Source: Nitrososphaerota archaeon | GTDB taxonomy: Archaea; Thermoproteota; Nitrososphaeria; Nitrososphaerales; UBA183 | Length of the DNA: 41,806 nucleotides | Assembly: GCA_029784825.1 (NCBI GenBank) | Contig: JAFMAU010000015.1 | Location: forward strand, 1-41,806 | Direction of reading: 5' to 3' | Shown: piece after piece, positions 30,968-38,702 of the stretch | Numbering within the stretch: position 1 is the stretch's first letter | How the letters are laid out: every line of letters begins with the position of its first letter | Position numbers and translations under genes: made by a program | Notes under the pieces: generated by a model | Told to the model about the DNA's origin: nothing | Database searches by the model: none | Seen by the model: only the letters and a program-made list of their open reading frames with translations

Positions 30968-30985
30968 AGCCGGCCGACCCCCCGA

Positions 30986-30996
30986 GATTTCTTAAG
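30986..30996. promoter_or_regulatory. Symmetrical TATA element between the RNA candidate and the ZIP-like gene
   Basis: atttcttaagg contains the palindrome cttaag and reads as a TATA box on both strands. On the minus strand it lies one promoter length before the RNA candidate. On the plus strand it is the only promoter-like site before the ZIP-like gene. Confidence 0.45.
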
Positions 30997-31099
30997 GGTT
31001 TCAACTCCAGGCCCCTCGCGCTTCGAGGTCGGCGCAACGCCTAAGACCGTCCTCCGGGACAGAATCCGCCTGCTCTCGTTCACAGTCGCGTTCCTCGCG

Positions 31100-31858
31100 A
31101 TGGTGGGGGCGTTCGCGCTGCCGACCCTTGCGAGCCTCGCCATAGTCTGGGCTGCCTCCAGGATTGCGAGCCTCAGGCACATCGCCGCCTTCGCCCTTGG
31201 GGTCTACCTGTGGTTCTTCGTCGACACGTTGGGGGATTCTGCCTACCTTGGCGTGAACTCTGGCCTCGGCGGGGGAGCAGGCCAGGGCGCGTTGATCGTC
31301 CTGTTCATCGCAGGCGCGCTTGTCCTGTCCTCGATCGACGGGGGTCCGAACCGGCACCACGCGGGAGCCGGTCTCTGGTTCGGGGTGCCCCTCCTGGTCG
31401 CGCTGGGGGTCGGGATCCACGGCTTCGGTGAGGGCGCGGCTTTCAGCTCCGTGGCTGCTTCGACACCCGCGCAGGACCTCGTCTCGGCGTTCGGAGGGCT
31501 TTCGCCCGCCGTCTCCTTTGTCACCCACAAACTGATCGAGCCTGTGATCGTCGGCGCCGTGTACCTGGCCTACGCCAGTGAGCACGCGAAGAGCTCCTCG
31601 GACACCGTGAGGGACCTCGCAATCCTTGCCTTGGTCTTCGTTCTCCCCGGCCTCATTGGGGCTGCGGCTGGGTATTCTCTGACCTTCGATTCCACGTACG
31701 TGTTCGCCTTCGGCCTGGGGGCTTCGACCTACGCAGCGACAAAGGTGATCGGAGCCCTTTCAGGATCCTCCGACCAGTCCAGGTGGGCTTCTGCGAAGAC
31801 GGCCTTCGCCATCGTCCTCGGGTTCCTGAGCCTGTATTCTGCTGCCTTGTTCCACTAG
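31100..31858 (+). CDS. ZIP-family-like metal transporter
   Basis: The reading frame encodes a protein with seven or eight membrane helices. It has two motifs reminiscent of ZIP transporters: HGFGEG in one helix (His-x3-Glu-Gly) and HKLIEP in the next (for HExPH-like), the metal path in ZIP. The start is uncertain. The first ATG after the TATA box is at 31100, giving 252 residues whose first helix begins at once. The frame is open upstream to a TTG at 30926, but that would lie before the promoter and inside the structured-RNA candidate. Zinc or iron uptake is a family inference. It is convergent with the next gene, overlapping it by 4 nt. Confidence 0.6.
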   Translation: MVGAFALPTLASLAIVWAASRIASLRHIAAFALGVYLWFFVDTLGDSAYLGVNSGLGGGAGQGALIVLFIAGALVLSSIDGGPNRHHAGAGLWFGVPLLVALGVGIHGFGEGAAFSSVAASTPAQDLVSAFGGLSPAVSFVTHKLIEPVIVGAVYLAYASEHAKSSSDTVRDLAILALVFVLPGLIGAAAGYSLTFDSTYVFAFGLGASTYAATKVIGALSGSSDQSRWASAKTAFAIVLGFLSLYSAALFH

Positions 31859-32727
31859 CTCGGGCCGCCGGCTGCACCCGGCACTGCGCACGCTCTCAGG
31901 GTCCTTCTCGAGTATTCCGCGATGACCAGGGGGCTTGCCAGCAGGAGGGGGATGCTCACGAGGACGAACAGGACCTGATACGGGGCAAGGGCGACCGCGA
32001 GGGTGGTGGCGCCCAGTCCTCCGAGCGCGCCTGCGAGGAAGAGCCCGGCGCAGGTCGGGCACCCGGTGAAGAGCCCCGCAATCACCCCGACCGAGCCCAG
32101 CCAGCCGGCGTTGGTGCGGAGCGCCCTGTTCCTGAACGAGTGCGCCGCGACTGTCACGTTCATCCCAACTAGGATGGGGACGATCACTGCGAAGAGGGCG
32201 TCGAGAGGGAGGACCTGAAGGGCAAGGTGAGCCCCCGGGAGGAGGTAGACCACCAAGGCCGGGACCGTCCCCGGAGACCCGCAGCAGGCTGCCGCCGCCC
32301 AGCTCGTGGCGCTGACGCCGTACACGGAACTGAAATCGACCCCCGGCTGGTAGACAAGCATGCTCGAGACGACAAGGTAGAGCAGCCCGTAGACCAGCGC
32401 CGCGACCGCCCCTATCCTGAGGTCTCCGCTGGAGCTCAGGGCGCCCGACAGAGACCCTCGGATCGTGTCGGGTCCGAGACCTTCGGCGCCACCCACGAGC
32501 CCCCGGTAGATCAGGTAGACTCCGCAGACCACGATGCAGATCGAGAGTGCTTCAACCAGATAGAACGAGAGGACAAGCGACATGAGCTCCCCCTGGTCGT
32601 ACAGGGCCAGACTGCGCTGCGACCAGTACCAGCCGACCGCCGAAAGCGCCACCCAGATGCACCCGACTGCGAAAGCGAGCATGCCTGCCAGGAGCGCTGG
32701 ATGCGGGGCTAGGCGGAGGTGCACCAC
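31855..32727 (-). CDS. Multi-helix membrane protein with CCGSPG and GCPTC motifs
   Basis: This 290-residue protein has about seven membrane helices. Two cysteine motifs lie at helix ends: CCGSPG (middle of the chain) and TGCPTCAG (about two thirds along). Paired cysteines at membrane edges suggest thiol redox or copper/haem handling, but I recognise no family. It starts with GTG at 32727; a TATA box (minus-strand gtttaagag, 32749-32758) lies 22-31 nt upstream. It is divergent from the haem O synthase gene and close to the CuA and haem A genes, so a role in oxidase assembly is a reasonable guess. Confidence 0.55.
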   Translation of the reverse strand: MVHLRLAPHPALLAGMLAFAVGCIWVALSAVGWYWSQRSLALYDQGELMSLVLSFYLVEALSICIVVCGVYLIYRGLVGGAEGLGPDTIRGSLSGALSSSGDLRIGAVAALVYGLLYLVVSSMLVYQPGVDFSSVYGVSATSWAAAACCGSPGTVPALVVYLLPGAHLALQVLPLDALFAVIVPILVGMNVTVAAHSFRNRALRTNAGWLGSVGVIAGLFTGCPTCAGLFLAGALGGLGATTLAVALAPYQVLFVLVSIPLLLASPLVIAEYSRRTLRACAVPGAAGGPS

Positions 32728-32748
32728 TTGCTTCAGGAGGGGTCTGCC

Positions 32749-32758
32749 CTCTTAAACC
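32749..32758 (-). promoter_or_regulatory. TATA box for the Cys-motif membrane protein
   Basis: Minus-strand ggtttaagag lies 22-31 nt before the GTG at 32727, at leaderless spacing. Confidence 0.5.
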
Positions 32759-32818
32759 CACTGCGCGGAAAGTCAAAATACACGCGCGGAAGGCGTCCGA
32801 CAAACCCGGAGGGAACAG

Positions 32819-33685
32819 TTGAGCTTCTCTGACTACTTCGCACTCACCAAGCCGAAGATTACGCCCCTCCTCCTCATGGCCGCTTTCGGGTCGAGCGTGG
32901 TGGCGTCGAGGGGGCTCCCGCCGACTGCGGCCGTGTTCGGGGTGCTTGTGGGCGGTGCCCTCGCAGCAAGCGGGGCTCTGACGCTGAACAGCTACCTGGA
33001 GATCGGGATGGACTCTAAGATGAAGAGGACCATGGGACGGCCCCTTCCATCGGGCAAGATCGTTCCGCCGTCCCACGCGCTCTATCTGGGCGCCGGGCTG
33101 CTGGCGTCGGGGGTCCTTGTCTCGCTCCTCACCTTGAACCTCACGGCGACCTTCTTCATCGGCCTCGGTGCCTTGGTCTACGTCCCCGTGTACACCGTAT
33201 TCCTGAAGCCGAGGACGAGCTGGAACATCGTCCTGGGAGGATCCGCGGGAAGCTGCGCGGCCCTCGCGGGCTGGTACGCGGTCACAGCCAGCAACGCGGC
33301 GGTCGGGTGGTTGCTTGGGGCCCTCGTCTTCGTCTGGACCCCGAGCCACTTCTGGTCCCTCGCGGTGATAACCGAGGACGACTACTCGGCCGTAAACGTC
33401 CCCATGCTCCCGTCGGTGGTCGGTCCGGCTGCGGCGTCGAGGTACATCGTCGTCAACACCCTGCTGCTCATCCCGGTGAGCCTGCTGTACGTCACCTATT
33501 TCCTAGGGCTGGGATTCATCGTTTACGTGGCGGTTGCGGTCGTTTTCGACCTCCTGCTTCTCGGGACCAACATCAAGCTCTTCAGATCCCCCACGAAGGC
33601 GAACGCCTGGCTGGCGTTCAAGTTCTCCAGTCCGTATCTGGCGGTCATATTCATCGCCGCCATGGTGGCCGCGGTCCTCCGATAG
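32819..33685 (+). CDS. ctaB: Haem O synthase (protohaem IX farnesyltransferase)
   Basis: This 288-residue UbiA-family enzyme has about nine membrane helices and transfers farnesyl to haem B, giving haem O for haem-copper oxidases. The prenyl-diphosphate site reads NSYLEIGMDSKMKRTMGRPLPSG (from 57), where most relatives have N-x3-D-x3-D, so the first Asp is Glu here. TPSHFWSLAV and the loop YSAVNVPMLP are typical. TTG start at 32819 with ggaggga 5 nt before it. Haem A synthase follows 2.3 kb downstream on the same strand. Confidence 0.93.
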   Translation: MSFSDYFALTKPKITPLLLMAAFGSSVVASRGLPPTAAVFGVLVGGALAASGALTLNSYLEIGMDSKMKRTMGRPLPSGKIVPPSHALYLGAGLLASGVLVSLLTLNLTATFFIGLGALVYVPVYTVFLKPRTSWNIVLGGSAGSCAALAGWYAVTASNAAVGWLLGALVFVWTPSHFWSLAVITEDDYSAVNVPMLPSVVGPAAASRYIVVNTLLLIPVSLLYVTYFLGLGFIVYVAVAVVFDLLLLGTNIKLFRSPTKANAWLAFKFSSPYLAVIFIAAMVAAVLR

Positions 33686-33696
33686 GAGCCAGCAAC

Positions 33697-33705
33697 CTTT
33701 TACTC
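33697..33705 (+). promoter_or_regulatory. TATA box for thiI
   Basis: ccttttact lies 27-35 nt before the ATG at 33732, just after the ctaB stop. Confidence 0.5.
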
Positions 33706-33731
33706 ATCGGGCGAGGCGATGAACACAGGGC

Positions 33732-34976
33732 ATGCCGAATCAGTTCGTGGTCCACTACTCGGAGGTCGCCCTGAAGGGGAACAACAGGCCGGAGTTCGTC
33801 CGGGCCTTCAGGAAGAACATCAACAGGGCCCTTCATGGGATAGACCACGACGGAGTCTTTACGGAAGGGAGGCTGCTGATCACCTCGGATGCTGACCCCG
33901 ACGAGATATCGCGGAGGCTCGGGCGGGTCTTCGGCGTCTCCTGGTTCGCTCCGGTCACCCGGGTGAAACAGGACTATCCATCGATGCTGGAGGCGGTGCT
34001 GGATTCTGCGAAGTCGACGGCAGGGAAGTCGTTCAAGATCGTGCCGCGGAGGACGGACAAGGCCTTCCCCCTGACTTCGCAGCAACTTGCGAACAGCCTT
34101 GGCGCAGAGGTCGAGAAGCGGACGGGCCTGGAAGTGGATCTCAAGAACCCCGACCTTGCCATCCACGTCGACGTCGTCCGAGGGGGCGCACTTGTCTACA
34201 CCGACAAGCGGAGGGGAGTGGGGGGCCTCCCATTGGGGACCGCGGGCAGGGTTATGCACCTGTTCTCGGGAGGGATTGACTCGCCCGTCGCCGCCTGGCT
34301 CCTCATGAAGAGGGGGACCCGCCCTGTCTACCTCCACTTCTATCTGGCCCCGACCCCCGCGTCAGCGCTCGACAGCAAGATCACCCGGCTGGTCAAGGTC
34401 CTCTCAGAATTCGGCGGAAAGTCGACGCTGGTGCTCGTCCCGTTCGCGGAGTACCAGCTAGCCACCGCGGGGGTGCCCGCCGACCTCGAGCCGTCGCTCT
34501 TCCGGAGGTTCATGCGCATGGTGGCAGAGGGGCTCGCCCCCAGGTTTGAGGCGACGGCTATCTCGACTGGGGACTCGCTCTCCCAGGCCGCGTCGCAGAC
34601 GATCTGGAACCTTGCACCCTTCGACTCCGGCTCGTCCCTCCCCATACTGAGACCCCTCCTCACTTACGACAAGGACGAGATAGTCGGGCTCGCCAGAAAG
34701 ATAGGGACCTACGACATGTCGCTGGAAGATTACAAGGACTGCTGCGCGATGATCACGCGGCACCCGAGGACGCGGCTGAAGGCGGAATTGGTGTCAGAGT
34801 ACGTCCACAGGTTCGGCCTCCAGGATCTCGTCTGGAAGTCGGTGGACAAGGCAACCATCGTGACATACAACCCGGCCGGCGCTGTCCTCAAACACTTCCC
34901 CCTGACCGAGTCGGCTCCGAAGGTCCGCGACCGCTATCCGGCCCCGATTCGGCCGGATTCGGAAGCAATAATATAA
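33732..34976 (+). CDS. thiI: tRNA 4-thiouridine synthetase ThiI
   Basis: This 414-residue protein has the ThiI order. An N-terminal ferredoxin-like domain and a THUMP domain (together about 1-165) bind tRNA. A PP-loop AMP-forming domain follows, with SGGIDSP (179-185) and TGDSLSQAASQT. There is no C-terminal rhodanese domain, as is usual in archaea, so sulfur delivery must differ from E. coli. A KDCC pair (about 337-340) is a possible sulfur relay. It makes 4-thiouridine at position 8 of tRNA. A degenerate paralogue lies at 38703. Confidence 0.93.
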   Translation: MPNQFVVHYSEVALKGNNRPEFVRAFRKNINRALHGIDHDGVFTEGRLLITSDADPDEISRRLGRVFGVSWFAPVTRVKQDYPSMLEAVLDSAKSTAGKSFKIVPRRTDKAFPLTSQQLANSLGAEVEKRTGLEVDLKNPDLAIHVDVVRGGALVYTDKRRGVGGLPLGTAGRVMHLFSGGIDSPVAAWLLMKRGTRPVYLHFYLAPTPASALDSKITRLVKVLSEFGGKSTLVLVPFAEYQLATAGVPADLEPSLFRRFMRMVAEGLAPRFEATAISTGDSLSQAASQTIWNLAPFDSGSSLPILRPLLTYDKDEIVGLARKIGTYDMSLEDYKDCCAMITRHPRTRLKAELVSEYVHRFGLQDLVWKSVDKATIVTYNPAGAVLKHFPLTESAPKVRDRYPAPIRPDSEAII

Positions 34977-34977
34977 G
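34967..34977 (+). promoter_or_regulatory. TATA box for thioredoxin
   Basis: aataatataag overlaps the thiI stop codon and lies 33-43 nt before the GTG at 35010. ggtga at 35001 serves as ribosome-binding site. Confidence 0.55.
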
Positions 34978-35009
34978 CAGGGAAATCTCGGCGATTCCAA
35001 GGTGAGACA

Positions 35010-35345
35010 GTGGCAGATACAGTGTTGGCCATCCAGGGGAGCAAGTTCCAGGACGAGGTCGTGAAGTCATCCGTCCCTGTCGTGGTGGACTTCTACGCCG
35101 ATTGGTGCGGCCCTTGCAAGATAATCGAACCAGTCGTCCACAGGCTTGCCGACGAGTACACCGGCAAAGTGAAGTTTGTGAAGATTGACACCGACGCCAA
35201 CCAGGAACTGGCGATGCAGTTCGGGATCATGAGCATACCGACAGTGATGTTCTTTTCAAAGGGGAAGGTCGAAGACATCGTGATAGGCGCAGTCCCGGCC
35301 CCGGTGCTCAAGGGCAAAGTCGATTCCCTCCTGAAGAAGGCTTAA
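35010..35345 (+). CDS. trxA: Thioredoxin
   Basis: This 111-residue protein is a classic thioredoxin with WCGPCK (C33, C36), VKIDTDAN and the cis-proline in SIPTVMFF. It reduces protein disulfides in the cytosol; no signal peptide is present. GTG start at 35010. The CuA-like gene follows after 34 nt, and reduction of the copper-site cysteines by a thioredoxin-like protein is a known need in oxidase assembly, although this one appears cytosolic. Confidence 0.95.
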   Translation: MADTVLAIQGSKFQDEVVKSSVPVVVDFYADWCGPCKIIEPVVHRLADEYTGKVKFVKIDTDANQELAMQFGIMSIPTVMFFSKGKVEDIVIGAVPAPVLKGKVDSLLKKA

Positions 35346-35379
35346 ACGGGTAAAGATCGCGTTCGGCGTCCGGAGGCAG

Positions 35380-35928
35380 TTGCTCACAGGAGGCAGCGGC
35401 CGGGCTGGAAACAGGACGACGGCCGCCGTGCTCGTAATCGTAACGGTCGCGGCAGCAGTCGTGCTCCTGGCCTACGCCTATTCGACGGGAACCAAGGAGG
35501 GCGCAGGAGGTCCGAGCCTCATGGATGCTACCTGCAGTTCCCTTCCAAACGAGGCCGGCCCCGTGGTCGAGCACGTGTCGGGGGGCGGAAGCGGTGGCCA
35601 TGCCTACTTCCTAATAGTCGCGGCCGACCCCCCGAGCCCCTACGCCGGGTTCAACGGGAGCTACTACGCTGGGACCTCCGCTCAGTGGGTGACCTTGAAC
35701 GTCCGCGTTGGCCAGAACGTGTCGATCCGCGTCATCAATTGCGCTTCGCACGAGGCCCACGGATTCGCCATATCGTACTACGCCGACAAGTCCCTCGTAT
35801 CGATCCAGCCGGGTCAGTCGTACGATTTGAGCTTCGCAGCGTCCAAGGCAGGGACGTTCAGGATCTACTGCAGCGTCTACTGCGCAATACACGCGTTCAT
35901 GCAGAACGAGGCCCTCGTAGTGACGTAG
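35380..35928 (+). CDS. Membrane-anchored CuA-like cupredoxin (oxidase subunit II-like)
   Basis: This 182-residue protein has one N-terminal membrane helix (about 14-34) and an external cupredoxin domain (about 75-182). The end resembles the CuA domain of ba3-type oxidase subunit II: a His in EAHGF (H127), the IQPGQSYDL strand, and the copper loop CSVYCAIHAFM with C164, C168, H171 and M174. Known CuA loops have Cys-x3-Cys-x3-His-x2-Met; here there are only two residues between the second Cys and His. So the site may be CuA with a shortened loop or another copper type. TTG start at 35380 with cggagg before it. Haem A synthase follows. Confidence 0.78.
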   Translation: MLTGGSGRAGNRTTAAVLVIVTVAAAVVLLAYAYSTGTKEGAGGPSLMDATCSSLPNEAGPVVEHVSGGGSGGHAYFLIVAADPPSPYAGFNGSYYAGTSAQWVTLNVRVGQNVSIRVINCASHEAHGFAISYYADKSLVSIQPGQSYDLSFAASKAGTFRIYCSVYCAIHAFMQNEALVVT

Positions 35929-35946
35929 CATCGCTCCTGCAGAACC

Positions 35947-35957
35947 GTTAAAAAAAC
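35947..35957 (+). promoter_or_regulatory. TATA box for haem A synthase
   Basis: gttaaaaaaac lies 21-31 nt before the ATG at 35978. Confidence 0.6.
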
Positions 35958-35977
35958 AGGCTCAGGGGCCCACGTCA

Positions 35978-36421
35978 ATGCAGGGCAGGAACATCCTCCT
36001 CGGCCTGACGATGGCGACGCTGTTCTCCCTTCTGGTCGTCGGGGCCTACGTCACGGTCGCCGGCTACGGTGCGGCTTGCGGAGTGAATACCCCCGAAGAC
36101 TGGCCGCTCTGCAACGGACAGCTCGTCCCGCCCCCTGACGCGGCTTCCATAGTCGAGTACTCCCACAGGATACTCGCATCGCTCTCTGGGCTGTTCCTTA
36201 TCCTCACCACGGCCGCATTCTGGAGATCGAGCTCGGCTTCGCCAGCGTCGAAGAGGCTCCTCTACCTCGCGCTCGGCTCCATAATCGCAGAGATCGTCGT
36301 GGGCGGCGTCGTGGTGAACACCAGCCTGTCAGCCCCGGTCGTCACCCTCCACCAGGCGCTCGCCCTGCTGGTGTTCGGGTTCACGGTGGGCGCGGCTGCG
36401 ATCTCCTTCAGGCGGCAATAG
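35978..36421 (+). CDS. ctaA: Haem A synthase, half-size archaeal type
   Basis: This 147-residue protein has four membrane helices, half of the bacterial eight-helix CtaA, as in some other archaea, and presumably works as a dimer. Helix-edge motifs are GAYVTVAGYGAACG, then PLCNG (two external Cys as in CtaA), EYSHR and VTLHQALA with the haem-ligand His residues. It oxidises haem O to haem A. With ctaB and the CuA protein it indicates an aa3- or ba3-like terminal oxidase; the catalytic subunit is not in this window. Confidence 0.9.
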   Translation: MQGRNILLGLTMATLFSLLVVGAYVTVAGYGAACGVNTPEDWPLCNGQLVPPPDAASIVEYSHRILASLSGLFLILTTAAFWRSSSASPASKRLLYLALGSIIAEIVVGGVVVNTSLSAPVVTLHQALALLVFGFTVGAAAISFRRQ

Positions 36422-36425
36422 GAGC

Positions 36426-36438
36426 GGCAGTCTCTGCC
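36426..36438 (+). terminator. Hairpin after ctaA
   Basis: GGCAG-TCT-CTGCC forms a 5-bp stem 5 nt after the ctaA stop. No T tract follows at once, so it is only a weak terminator candidate. Confidence 0.3.
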
Positions 36439-36472
36439 TACTCCCGCCGTTCGCACTCCAACTGTGGCCAAC

Positions 36473-36481
36473 GGTTTTAAC
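36473..36481 (+). promoter_or_regulatory. TATA box for tyrS
   Basis: ggttttaac lies 25-33 nt before the TTG at 36506, supporting that start. Confidence 0.6.
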
Positions 36482-36505
36482 TCCCAATTCACGTGAGAGC
36501 TAGCC

Positions 36506-37597
36506 TTGGACCTGGAGACAAGGCTGTCGCACGTCAGACAGGTCGGCGAGGAGATCATCACCGAGGCGGAGCTCAGGACCCTCCTCGAGACCAACGACCA
36601 CCCTGCAGCCTACGACGGCTTCGAGCCGAGCGGCCTGGCCCACTTGCCTTTCGGTGTCCTTCGCCCGATACTCGTGGACGACATGCTGAAGGCCGGGGTC
36701 AGGATGAAGCTCTGGATCGCGGACTGGTTCGCCTGGGTCAACAACAAGATGGGAGGGGACTTGGAGAAGATCCAGGAGGTGGGGCGTTACTTCATCGAAG
36801 TCTGGAAGGCGGCGGGGGTCGACATGAGCAAGGTCGAGGTGCTGTGGACGAGCGACGCCGCGCGCAACGAGGAGTACTGGAAGAAGGTCGTGACGGTCGC
36901 CCAGAACTCGACCCTCGCCAGGGCCCAGCGCGCCCTTACCATAGCCGGAAGGACGACGAAGGAAGCGATACAGACCGCCCAGCTCTTCTATCCCATGATG
37001 CAGGTGGCCGACATCTTCTGGCTCGACGTCGACATATGCCAGCTGGGGCTCGATCAGAGGAGGGCGAACATACTCGCCCGCGAGATCGCGGACAGGATGA
37101 AGTGGAAGAAGCCTGTGGCAGTGCACCACCACATGCTCATCGGCCTCCAGGGGAAGAAGGAGCCGGAGGGGTCCTTCGACGAGAACCACGCCATCGACTC
37201 GGAGATCGCCAGCAAGATGAGCAAGAGCAAGCCGGAGACCTCGATATTCGTCCACGACTCCACCGAGGCGATCATGAAGAAGGTGAACGGGGCCTACTGC
37301 CCCCAGAAGGTGGTCGAAGGCAACGCCCTGATCGAATATTCGAGGTACATAGTCTTCAGGAAGAGAAAGTCTCTCAGAGTCGAGAGGCCTGAGAAGTACG
37401 GCGGAACCGTCGAGTTCTTCTCCGCGGACGAACTCGAGAGCGCATTCAGGGCCGGCTCGCTGCACCCTGCGGACCTAAAGCGGGGGGTCGGGGAGGCGCT
37501 AGACAGCATAATCGCCCCCATCCGGGACCATTTCGAGAAGGACTCTTCGGCGCGGAGGCTCTATGAAACGGTCAAGGCCGCTGAAATCACGAGGTAG
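36506..37597 (+). CDS. tyrS: Tyrosyl-tRNA synthetase
   Basis: This 363-residue class-I synthetase is of the archaeal/eukaryotic type. AYDGFEPSG and AHLPFG (45-50, the HIGH motif) lie in the first half, YPMMQVADIFWLDVDICQLGLDQR carries the Tyr-binding residues, and SKMSKSKP (KMSKS at 237-241) closes the catalytic core. It charges tRNA-Tyr. TTG start at 36506. Its last 35 nt overlap the next gene, so the two are translationally coupled. Confidence 0.95.
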   Translation: MDLETRLSHVRQVGEEIITEAELRTLLETNDHPAAYDGFEPSGLAHLPFGVLRPILVDDMLKAGVRMKLWIADWFAWVNNKMGGDLEKIQEVGRYFIEVWKAAGVDMSKVEVLWTSDAARNEEYWKKVVTVAQNSTLARAQRALTIAGRTTKEAIQTAQLFYPMMQVADIFWLDVDICQLGLDQRRANILAREIADRMKWKKPVAVHHHMLIGLQGKKEPEGSFDENHAIDSEIASKMSKSKPETSIFVHDSTEAIMKKVNGAYCPQKVVEGNALIEYSRYIVFRKRKSLRVERPEKYGGTVEFFSADELESAFRAGSLHPADLKRGVGEALDSIIAPIRDHFEKDSSARRLYETVKAAEITR

Positions 37598-38087
37598 TCC
37601 GTCCGCCCCAGGCCAAAGGACCCGGTTCGCGGTGGATGCGATGCACGGGTCCCTCGCCCGCAAGCTCAGGGCGATCGGGTTCGACGCCTCCTACTACAAG
37701 GCAGGGGAGGACGAGGGGGTGATAGAGCTGGCCGCAGCGGAGGGGAGGGTCCTCCTTACGTCTGACCGCTCCCTCGCGGCACGCGCCTCTTCCAAGGGCA
37801 TCCCCACGGTGCTGCTGGCTGGAAAGACCGACGGCTCGCGACTGCGAGAGGTCTCCCGAGCAGCCGCAAGGTCGGGGATCAGGCTCGTCAGAGGAGACTC
37901 TCTCTGTTCGCTCTGCGGTGGGGCCCTCGAGAAGGTGGCAAGGGCCGACCTCTCCGGCCTCGTCCCGCCGTCGGTGGAGCGGAGCCACAGGCTCTTCTAC
38001 CGCTGCGCCTCCTGCGGGCAGCCATACTGGCACGGCAGCCATTGGAAAAAGTTAAGGTCGTTCGCGGGGCGACTCGAGGAGAAGTAG
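37563..38087 (+). CDS. Mut7-C (DUF82) PIN-like RNase with zinc ribbon
   Basis: This 174-residue protein has the Mut7-C layout. A PIN-like nuclease domain (about 20-110) includes FAVDAMHGSLARKLRAIGFD with a leading acidic residue and LLTSDRSLA with another. A C-terminal zinc ribbon has CSLC and CASCG. Such proteins are predicted RNases in archaea; substrates are unknown. It starts within the end of tyrS and is followed 1 nt later by the AMMECR1 gene, so the three form one transcript. Confidence 0.87.
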   Translation: MKRSRPLKSRGSPSAPGQRTRFAVDAMHGSLARKLRAIGFDASYYKAGEDEGVIELAAAEGRVLLTSDRSLAARASSKGIPTVLLAGKTDGSRLREVSRAAARSGIRLVRGDSLCSLCGGALEKVARADLSGLVPPSVERSHRLFYRCASCGQPYWHGSHWKKLRSFAGRLEEK

Positions 38088-38088
38088 C

Positions 38089-38697
38089 GTGCCCGTCCCG
38101 GACGAAGCAGGCAGGAAGGCCGTCAAGCTGGCCAGGAGTGCTATAGACGCCCGCGTCTCGGGGAAGGGGGCGCAAGGCACGCCAGACGAACATCCATTTA
38201 CAGAGCTCCGCGGGGTCTTCGTGACGATCAACAGGGCGGAGCAGGTCCCCGACAGGCTCCGCGGCTGCATCGGCTTCCCTTACCCGGTCAAGCCGCTCGG
38301 GGCGGCGATCCGAGACGCCGCAGTGGCCGCCGCTACAGAAGACCCGCGGTTCCCTCCAGTTGTGAAGTCCGAGCTCGGGTCGGTTGTCGTGGAAGTGAGC
38401 ATCCTCACCCCCCCGGAGCCCCTCTCAGTCCAGAACCGGCGCGACCTCCCCTCCAAGGTCAGGATCGGAGAGGACGGCCTGATTGTCTCCCGCCATGGCT
38501 TCAGCGGCCTGCTCCTCCCGCAGGTCGCGACCGAGTTCGGTATGGACCAGACCGAGTTCCTCTCTCAGGCCTGCATGAAGGCAGGGCTGCCTCCTGACTC
38601 GTGGCTCGACAGCGAGACTGAAGTGCAGACCTTCCAGGCAGAGATATTCGCCGAGGAAGCGCCGGGGGGCAAAGTCCTGCGGCACGCCTCCGCCTGA
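38089..38697 (+). CDS. AMMECR1 family protein
   Basis: This 202-residue protein has the family hallmark LRGCIGF (57-63), followed by the GAAIRDAAVAAATEDPRFPPV region and LLLPQVATEFGM. AMMECR1 proteins are widespread in archaea and eukaryotes. Their biochemical role is not settled; the conserved Cys and genomic associations have led to proposals in radical or redox chemistry. GTG start at 38089, 1 nt after the Mut7-C stop. It is convergent with the ThiI paralogue, which ends 5 nt downstream. Confidence 0.93.
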   Translation: MPVPDEAGRKAVKLARSAIDARVSGKGAQGTPDEHPFTELRGVFVTINRAEQVPDRLRGCIGFPYPVKPLGAAIRDAAVAAATEDPRFPPVVKSELGSVVVEVSILTPPEPLSVQNRRDLPSKVRIGEDGLIVSRHGFSGLLLPQVATEFGMDQTEFLSQACMKAGLPPDSWLDSETEVQTFQAEIFAEEAPGGKVLRHASA

Positions 38698-38702
38698 CGG
38701 GG

